A stretch of DNA of 64,000 nucleotides from Nansenia antarctica (taxonomy: Eukaryota > Chordata > Actinopteri > Argentiniformes > Microstomatidae): NCBI GenBank assembly GCA_963989245.1, contig OZ022340.1, forward strand, positions 33,560,710 to 33,624,709. The letters run 5' to 3'. Position 1 is the stretch's first letter, and the number at the start of each line of letters is the position of its first letter. Below, piece after piece: positions 56,641-64,000 of the stretch. The notes beneath the pieces are model-generated. The model was not told where the DNA came from. It did no database searches and saw only the letters and a list, made by a program, of their open reading frames with translations. The position numbers and the translations under genes are program-made.

Positions 56641-58295
56641 GGTGTTTTTTATTGGTTTTTATAAAAACGCAACACCGTGTATACAATCAATTAATCAAAC
56701 AATCAGACATTTAAGACATTACATTCAACAACAACCAACATTAAACTAACTAAAGTGCTCAGTGTTCAGTGTATTGTCCAGTGTAGTGTAATGTTCAGTG
56801 TTCAGTGTTCAGTGTCCAGGTTCCAGTGTCGGTAGGAGGCAGGGGTAAAAAACCTGTTCGCTGTGCATCCGGGAAAAAAATTCCCCTGCAGCCCTCTAGT
56901 TGTAGAGCGACTACTATCCAGTTTGCCCACCAGTGCAAAGCCGTGGCTCCCCCACCTCCCTCCCCCGAGGGACCCCACACACCCGACTCACCCGACCCGC
57001 CCCACCACCGGCGCATCCGGCCCAGCCCACCAGGCTCAGACTCCTGTAGCCCTTCACGAGGCTAGCCGGACCAGGCGCCCCAGCGGCGGAGCAGATCGAG
57101 CACGCAGGCCGACCAGAGGCCCCTGAGGAGAGGCCCAGAGAGCTCGGCGCATGGCAGGCAAGCAGAGGCGAAAAACCTGTACACAGCTTTTCCAGGGAAA
57201 AAGCTCCCTGGCTCTTCTCAGCTTGTTCCGGGCTGGGGGTTGGGGGTTGGCGGGTAGGGGACTGGGCCTGTAGCTGGGGGCCTGGAGTTGGGGGGGGGTG
57301 GCCCGGAACAGGGGGTTTGGGGTCGCTGAGTTGGAACCTGGGGTTGGTGCTGGGGTGACGTGGTGGTTCCCGCCGGTCTCTGCTCCTGGGTCTGGAAGCC
57401 TGGGTAGGTGTCAGAGCTGGATATGACCTGTGCCTGAAAAGTGTGTGCATTTTGGTGTCAGGCGGGTGATCTGTACTTCCCTGTGACCCAGTGGTGTTGG
57501 TCATCCTGGTGCTGGTGGTGCTGGCAGAGACGGCTGGTTCGGCTGTGGGTTGTGTGTGGTGATATTCTGGTGAGGGTAGGAAGTGGGTCAGTGCTGTGTA
57601 CATGTGTAGGTGGTGGAAGGTGCAGTAAACTTCCCTGTTGGTGTTGTGCGCTGCTCCTCTCCTGGTCCTTGTGATGGTGATACTGCTGACCAGGGCTTGT
57701 GCTGGAACGGTGGTGAAGGTGATAGTGCAGGAACTGGTGGTGTAGTGAGGTAGGCCCGGGGTGGGGGGGGGTTGGTCGATGCGGCGCGGCATGGGGGGGG
57801 GTTTAGAGGATGACGTCCTTCCATCTCTCCACCCCCCACACCGCTCTTGCTTGATCCGGGTTATTTTTAAAGTCAACAATAGCATGGTCCCTGAGGTAGA
57901 GGGTGATTCTCCTCCTCAGGGTTGTCAGGTGGACGCTCTGTTTCTGATAGACCCTGATGTTCCTCGTCTCCCAGAGTACCTGCTTGACGGCGCTGATGAT
58001 CCTCCACTCTTGTTGTAGTTGGGGGGTTGTGCACCCCCCGGGAGGACCATACAGGATGTTCTCGCCCGTCAAGCGGGGCAGGGTCAGCAGGCTGTTTAGG
58101 GAGACAGAGGGAACAAACAGGGCCCAGACCCGCCTGGCCACGGGGCACTCACAGAACAGGTGGTTAATGTGTTCTGTGTCCGTGCATCCGTGGGGGCATT
58201 TCTCAGTCGTTGCGATGTGCCGCCTATGCAAGAATTCCCTAGTGGGGAGACAACCATGAGCAGCCATCCAGGCAATGTCTTTTTGTTTATTGTTA
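56641..58295 (-). mobile_element. 5'-truncated Tx1-like LINE with target-site duplication, unit 10
   Basis: Target duplications are at 56624-56640 and 58311-58327, with filler at 58296-58310. It carries the same 3'UTR deletion as the unit 8 copy. Confidence 0.93.
57803..58295 (-). pseudogene. ORF2 C-terminal fragment (unit 10 LINE)
   Basis: 164 codons, with the same subfamily residues as the unit 8 fragment. Confidence 0.85.
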
Positions 58296-59447
58296 AGGTA
58301 AGGTGGTAAGGTGAAATTGTTGATAAAAGAGTAGTCCACAACATCAGGAACACATGCTACCTGAAGAATAGGTTTCTCCACTCTCATATGGAGTAACTCT
58401 CCCATGTCACACTGTGATGGTGGTCATTGTAGTCTGTCTGGGATGGAGGATGTCAGTGTAGTCTCTTTCAGAAGGACAGTTTAGTCTCTCTGTGGTGGAG
58501 GGGAATCTTGGGGGAGTTGTTACACAACACATTCTTGTTTATTTATTTATTTGTATTTTACATAATTAGAGTTAGTAGATTTGTGACAGCCCCCCAGTGT
58601 GTCTGAATTGGAGTCCTAGTATACTGTACTTCCAAATGGTTTAGCATGGGGGGTCAGGTTCAGTACTAGATTTGGGCCGAGGTCCAATAGTGTCCTACCT
58701 ACAAAAGGTTTTGTACATATAATAATTTTGTTCATATAATAATGTTGTACACATAATCATTTTGTTCCTATTTATAATGGTTCCTGCAATTTCCTGTAAA
58801 TGTCTTTATCAATTAGTAATCCACAGTATGATTATGTATTTGTGTATGTTGTTTTTTAAATAATAAAATGCTGAGACAATACTATGACATTCATTGTGTT
58901 CTTCATATTTCCAAGACATCTCAAGACATCTTAAGACATCTTCATATTTCTGTGTGAATAAATGTAAATAAATGGCATTTAGGAAAAGACAAAGCACTCT
59001 CACACAAGTATACTTTTGATAAAATAAGCTGTATTTCCATGCAGGAAAATCAGTCCAATAACATGTGAATAAATGTAAATAAATGGCATTTAGGAAAAGA
59101 CAAAGCACAAGTATACTTTTGATCAAATAAGCTGTATTTCCAAGCAGGAAAATCAGTCCAATAACATCGCTAAGTCTGTTATTGTCATTGTTTGTACCAG
59201 TGATTAAGCCATAGGGCACTTAGTAACACATGGCTACTTGGTATGTAGGAGATCTCATCTGTCACTCACGGTCAATGTCACCTCCCTTTTCTTCCTTGAA
59301 CCTCCCACGTCAGGTGGTGCGACTGTCTATGGACTATTATCCAATCACGTCTTCAACAATTGCACTCCGATACGACGGACCCCCTTTAGTAATGACTTAC
59401 GCCAAATTGGTGCAACCCAGGCCAGATCTTTACTTTGTACAATTTAT

Positions 59448-59612
59448 CAGGGGAGAGCGCGAACGCAGTCCCCCACTACCAGAAATTATGCAATCGAGAT
59501 TTCTACATTTGAGAAATTCGATGGGGTCAGTACAGCCGAAAGTGCAATGGCTGAGCCTCGCGCATGGTGAACCACCTTCTTGATCATGGTGTCTCCCTTG
59601 CCAGGTAAGTAT
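59448..59612 (-). ncRNA. RNU1: U1 snRNA gene (unit 11)
   Basis: Full length, with the GCGCGAGG variant shared with unit 9. It is the last U1 gene before the array edge. Confidence 0.93.
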
Positions 59613-59652
59613 GAGTTGTACACGTCGGTCGTGGGCAAGTGACTGTGGTGCA

Positions 59653-59704
59653 CAAACTACGGGTCCACGGTGTGGCTCAGTCATTTCCCCATCATGCATT
59701 GCGG
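59653..59704 (-). promoter_or_regulatory. U1 promoter elements, unit 11
   Basis: Consensus PSE-like and STAF/SPH-like blocks. Confidence 0.65.
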
Positions 59705-60992
59705 CATATATAACATGTACAGCTACAGCATATTTTACAGTCCATCTGAGATCTTAAACTAAGCAAGAACACTGTATATCCGCCAGTATAACGAATAGAG
59801 TTCAGACGCATCGGCCAAATGGATTCAATGTGTTTTCTTTAATGTGTCGTTCCTTGTTTGTGAGTGAGAGTCGAGAGGACCGTGAGACACCCGGCTGCAA
59901 TGCCGACATTGAACACAGGGAGAGTGGCGGCGCTGTTGCACACTAATTTGACTAGAAGCCGAGTCTATCGTCGTGCAATGTCCATACTCACTACGCGTTG
60001 TGATTGACAGTGTCCATACTCGCTACGCCAATCAGATGACAGTGTCCATACTCGCTACACCAATCAGATGGCAGAGCCGAGTATAGACATCCCAATCAGA
60101 TACCGGTTTGACTGTTTGTCCCGCCTTCAGCACAGAGGTTTGACTGTTTGAATGAAGACAGTCACGCCTTCAGCACAGAGCGAGCTGAGCAGAAGAGCGA
60201 TCAGACTCTAGCCTTCAAAACGAGTGAATAACTAAGTCATTTTGATATTAATATTTAATATTTTAATAAGTCAAAGTATTTCTGTGTAAATGAAGCAATG
60301 TCCTTCACGAAGCATGCTAGTTAGCGCGTTAGCTAGTTCTTTTCACTCCGAGCAGTGTCGACATCGATGGGGGTCTCCAATTGACTCCATTCAAAGTGAT
60401 TTACATTCCCTGTCCTCTCCCCTGTCCGGACACATTTGAATTTTCACCGTAAGCCCCGGTAAGGCGACGTTATTAACCCGCAAAGAGTGTATCCCGGGCA
60501 CCGTCTTTGTCCGCGAATAACACCGGCTAACACCGGCTAGGAAGGTGGTAAAAATACAAGACTATGCTGGATAACTCCACCATCAGTATACGGTCAGTTT
60601 GAGCCATCAGGCATCATTCTGGCACCCCGGGAAGTAATGTTTTGAACCCCGAGAGCATGCATATATGTCTATCCGAAAATAGTACACTCTCCTCGGCCAC
60701 TGCACGCGCCTCTCCTCGGTAACGTGGAGGAACGAAAAGCTTACAGCACCGTGTATTCGGCACGGTTCTTTGCCGGTGTGAAAGCCCTATCCTATCCCTC
60801 TGCCTCTCCACTCAATTAATCCTTTATTCATTCATTCATTCATTCATGTATGAATCCACCCATTAGTCCATTATGGACAGTGCGCTAGTTATGGGTGATT
60901 GTCAAATGTTTCAGATTTACACATGATTGGTGAAGATGATATGTACTGTCTGTCAGACCATATATCTTTTTTTTTATTCTGGCCCAATATGA

Positions 60993-61427
60993 TTTTCTCT
61001 CTCTCCTCCTCTCTCACCCTTATGTCTCTCTCTCCTCCTCTCCTCCTCATGTCTCTCTCTCCTCCTCATGTCTCTCTCCTCCTCTCTCACTCTCATGTCT
61101 CTCTCTCCTCCTCTCTCACTCTCATGTCTCTCTCCTCCTCTCTCACCCTCATGTCTCTCTCTCCTCCTCTCTCACTCATGTCTCTCTCTCCTCCTCTCTC
61201 ACTCTCATGTCTCTCTCTCCTCCTCATGTCTCTCTCTCCTCCTCATGTCTCTCTCCTCCTTATGTCTCTCTCCTCCTCTCCTCCTCATGTCTCTCTCTCC
61301 TCCTTATGTCTCTCCCCTCCTTATGTCTCTCTCCTCCTCTCCTCCTCATGTCTCTCTCTCTCCTCCTTATGTCTCTCTCCTCCTTATGTCTCTCTCCTCC
61401 TTATGTCTCTCTCCTCCTCCTCTCTCT
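60993..61427 (+). repeat. CT-rich minisatellite, unit 11 (435 bp)
   Basis: The shortest tract. It lacks two 27-bp CTCACTCTCATGTCTC blocks in its middle and marks the right boundary of the higher-order repeat. Confidence 0.88.
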
Positions 61428-61432
61428 GGTAG

Positions 61433-61799
61433 TTCAAGGATGAGGTGGTGAAGGAGGTGGTGGAGAGGATGTGTAATGACTTCTCTGGCCAGTGCTGCAC
61501 CCACAAAGCTGCACCCACAAAAAGAAAAAAATGTGGAGACAATGCCAACCCAACTCAACCCTACTTGGTGAAGACAGGAACCACAGGCAACCGGTGAAAA
61601 TCACAGGCATATGGGCTACCATGTCAGGTAAAATAGTCTTACTGAAAGACCTTGTATAAAAAATATTGATGGGAATCTATAGCCTGTATACCTTAATACT
61701 TGATGTCTTTTATTTTCAGAGAATCCACAGCTCCTGTTTGAAGGGACCGTGTTCCTGCCACTCCACAGAGAAGATCCCCTGACAGGCTGTGAAGAGTAG
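61433..61799 (+). pseudogene. Exon-like blocks, unit 11
   Basis: Blocks are at 61433-61627 and 61720-61799 with the intron 61628-61719. The 14-bp duplication is present. The downstream 74-codon stretch (to about 62010) is uninterrupted. Confidence 0.5.
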
Positions 61800-62843
61800 G
61801 GAGCTTCTCTTCCCACCCTCAGCCATCACTGACACCCTCCTGTTCCTACATCATAAATGTTTTTGGGAACCACGCCAACTTGTTGGGATAGGTATGAAGT
61901 CAACTGCCACCAATGGGCAATACTGTGAAATTGTTGATAAAAGAGTAGTCCACAACATCAGGAACACATGCTACCTGAAGAATAGGTTTCTCCACTCTCA
62001 TATGGAGTAACTCTCCCATGTCACACTGTGATGGTGGTCATTGTAGTCTGTCTGGGATGGAGGATGTCAGTGTAGTCTCTTTCAGAAGGACAGTTTAGTC
62101 TCTCTGTGGTGGAGGGGAATCTTGGGGGAGTTGTTACACAACACATTCTTGTTTATTTATTTATTTGTATTTTACATAATTAGAGTTAGTAGATTTGTGA
62201 CAGCCCCCCAGTGTGTCTGAATTGGAGTCCTAGTATACTGTACTTCCAAATGGTTTAGCATGGGGGGTCAGGTTCAGTACTAGATTTGGGCCGAGGTCCA
62301 ATAGTGTCCTACCTACAAAAGGTTTTGTACATATAATAATTTTGTTCATATAATAATGTTGTACACATAATCATTTTGTTCCTATTTATAATAGTTCCTG
62401 CAATTTCCTGTAAATGTCTTTATCAATTAGTAATCCACAGTATGATTATGTATTTGTGTATGTTGTTTTTTAAATAATAAAATGCTGAGACAATACTATG
62501 ACATTCATTGTGTTCTTCATATTTCCAAGACATCTCAAGACATCTTAAGACATCTTCATATTTCTGTGTGAATAAATGTAAATAAATGGCATTTAGGAAA
62601 AGACAAAGCACTCTCACACAAGTATACTTTTGATAAAATAAGCTGTATTTCCATGCAGGAAAATCAGTCCAATACCATGTGAATAAATTTAAATAAATGG
62701 CATTTAGGAAAAGACAAAGCACAAGTATACTTTTGATCAAATAAGCTGTATTTCCAAGCAGGAAAATCAGTCCAATAACATCGCTAAGTCTGTTATTGTT
62801 ATTGTTTGTACCTGTGATTAAGCCATAGGGCACTTAGTAACAC

Positions 62844-63050
62844 ATGGCTACTTGGTATGTAGGAGATCTCATCTGTCACTCACGGTCAATGTCACCTCCC
62901 TTTTCTTCCTTGAACCTCCCACGTCAGGTGGTGCGACTGTCTATGGACTATTATCCAATCACGTCTTCAACAATTGCACTCCGATACGACGGACCCCCTT
63001 TAGTAATGACTTACGCCAAATTGGTGCAACCCAGGCCAGATCTTTACTTT
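62844..63050. repeat. Array unit 12, truncated at the array edge
   Basis: Unit sequence stops after AGATCTTTACTTT, inside the U1 3' box. No U1 body follows. Confidence 0.9.
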
Positions 63051-63200
63051 AGCCGCTTTTCCATTGACCGGCCCGGGTCGGGTCAGGTCGGGTCGGGTCG
63101 GGTCAGGTCGGGTCACTTTTGATCTGTTCTGTTTCCATTACACAAACCGAACCGGACTAGTAGGAGGAGTCGTCGATAGTAGGCGGAGTTACGCGTCACA
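63051..63200. mobile_element. Putative transposon end with GGGTC pentamers at the array edge
   Basis: It starts AGCCGCTTTTCCATTGACC, followed by about ten GGGTC/AGGTC pentamers, then TTTCCATTACAC. This layout resembles termini of dispersed fish DNA transposons, but I cannot name the family and see no matching far end inside the window. Confidence 0.4.
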
Positions 63201-63406
63201 CGCAACCTGGCAAAAAGCTTCCGGGTGTACACAGCAGTGATTTTTTGGGAGAGAAAGAGAAAGAGAGAGAGGAAGCTATGTACACATAATAAAGTCATGT
63301 TTTTTGAACCCTTAAAACCACTGCCTTCACTTGTCTGCTTTATGAACTGTAGTATCATCATCGGGAAACGCAGACAAGACGCGAATCTACCGGAATTTGA
63401 CTCATG

Positions 63407-63583
63407 ACACAGCCGGTGTTATTCACAGACAAACACGGTGCCGTTTGCGGGTTAATAACTTCGGTTTACCGGGGGTTAGGATAACAATTCAAACGTGTCC
63501 GGAAAGAGGAGAAGCCAGGGAATTCAAAAGTTTTTGAATGGAGTCGATCATCCACTCCTATCACCGTGGACACAGCGCGGAGC
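63407..63583 (-). repeat. Diverged inverted copy of unit-internal sequence (part 1)
   Basis: The reverse complement aligns with the unit 0 region around 612-790. It shares GACTCCATTCAAA, GTCCGGACAC/GT, CCCGGTAA and TTATTAACCCGCAAA, with many substitutions between them. No gene is seen. Confidence 0.75.
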
Positions 63584-63662
63584 GAATTCCCTGTTAAAAC
63601 CGGCATTTGACTCATGAGTGAATGGTGAAAATGGCTGGACGGCTGCTGGCGAACTCCCGGTT

Positions 63663-63817
63663 CATCGAGTTTACGGTTAAAAGCATAACTTCTCGGGGTG
63701 TCAGCGCGGTGGTTAAGGGCTCAAAATGACCGTAGACAGATGGTGAAGTTAGCAAAGGAGTATTGTGTTTTTTTTACCACCTCCACAGCCGGTGTTATTC
63801 ACGGACAAACACGGTGC
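63663..63817 (-). repeat. Diverged inverted copy of unit-internal sequence (part 2)
   Basis: The reverse complement aligns with the unit 0 region around 758-920 (GCACCGTGTTTGTCC, AATAACACCGGCT, AGGTGGTAAAAA, TACGGTCA, ACCCCG). Parts 1 and 2 share a 34-bp block (63407-63440 and 63784-63817, one mismatch). The remaining 63818-64000 holds no gene that I recognise; its end has AAGATGGCGG, a YY1-type motif. Confidence 0.72.
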
Positions 63818-64000
63818 ATAATAGCGATTTTTGTGTTGTGCTTGTTGTAAATAAAAGTTATATGATTCATTGAAATGACATTAAACTAAGATAATACGAT
63901 GGTCAGCATAATTTTCCGAATCTTTATTAATAAGCTATTACAGAAAATGTAGTGACATTTTCCTAGTGAATGTGGTATTTTCAAGATGGCGGTTGTGAAG

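Larger units (their letters stand above)
53891..59229. repeat. Array unit 10, full form with solo truncated LINE
   Basis: Counterpart of unit 8 with the same 10-bp deletion near 55073. It has a private A-to-G near 58779 (TTATAATGG). Confidence 0.92.
44035..61427. repeat. Higher-order repeat, copy B
   Basis: It spans the right part of unit 9, unit 10 and the left part of unit 11. It is in exact 17,428-bp register with copy A up to the CT tract of unit 11, which is 39 bp shorter than that of unit 9. To the right of that tract unit 11 has no LINE, so the duplication ends there. Confidence 0.87.
59230..62843. repeat. Array unit 11, full form without insertions
   Basis: The last complete unit. 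The left part matches unit 9. The right part has an uninterrupted LINE target site and small variants (CCAATACCATG near 62671, TGTACCTGTG near 62808); the TGTACCTGTG variant is shared with unit 1. The TTCA microsatellite near 60824 has one extra repeat. Confidence 0.92.

Noticed and set aside
1..64000. CRISPR array or bacterial origin
   Set aside because: The repeats are kilobase-scale eukaryotic units with spliceosomal RNA genes. There are no regular short direct repeats with unique spacers.

Overview
The window looks like vertebrate nuclear DNA, most likely from a ray-finned fish. It is almost entirely one tandem array of a roughly 3.65-kb unit, invaded by transposable elements. The key to the array is on the minus strand: most units carry a recognisable U1 snRNA gene of 165 nt, with the 5'-splice-site-pairing 5' end, a U1-70K loop, a U1A-type loop, an Sm site and a terminal hairpin. 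Each gene is preceded by a PSE-like and a STAF/SPH-like element and followed by a 3' box. I count eight complete U1 copies (7566-7730, 11213-11377, 17980-18144, 24577-24741, 36681-36845, 42020-42184, 54109-54273, 59448-59612) and one truncated copy (21644-21730). Several copies differ at positions that should matter. The fish assignment is inference, resting on small introns and on the type of LINE and hAT elements present; I cannot name the species.

Layout, using the ATG-containing landmark at 3122 as an arbitrary unit start: unit 0 (1-3121, partial), unit 1 (3122-6223, lacks U1), unit 2 (6224-10994, carries a hAT element), unit 3 (10995-14660), unit 4 (14661-17761, lacks U1), unit 5 (17762-21425), unit 6 (21426-24358, rearranged, U1 cut by a LINE), unit 7 (24359-36462, nested LINEs), unit 8 (36463-41801, one truncated LINE), unit 9 (41802-53890, nested LINEs), unit 10 (53891-59229, one truncated LINE), unit 11 (59230-62843) and unit 12 (62844-63050, broken inside the U1 3' box). 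Units 7-9 and 9-11 form a higher-order repeat of 17,428 bp. Its crossover point appears to lie in the CT-rich tract of the unit. From 63051 to the end is non-array DNA that contains two diverged, inverted copies of unit-internal sequence.

Besides U1, each unit holds a 4 x 32-bp CCAAT-bearing minisatellite, a 435-491-bp CT-rich tract that ends in a splice-acceptor-like site, two exon-like blocks separated by a 92-bp GT-AG intron, and a 103/111-bp tandem duplication. In every unit the exon frame is broken by the same perfect 14-bp tandem duplication.

The main mobile element is a minus-strand non-LTR retrotransposon of the L1/Tx1 lineage. Two near-identical full-length copies (27980-35317 and 45408-52745) have intact ORF1 and ORF2 that overlap by ATGA. 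Their 5' end is a chimera: the first 26 nt of U2 snRNA, then a U5 snRNA-like segment, then tandemly repeated 5'UTR. Truncated relatives sit in unit 6 (joined to the middle of a U1 gene) and in units 7-10 (flanked by a 17-bp target-site duplication). So an element with snRNA-derived 5' sequence lives inside an snRNA gene array, and this is the most interesting aspect of the window. All identifications come from reading the sequence and recalled family knowledge; no search was run.
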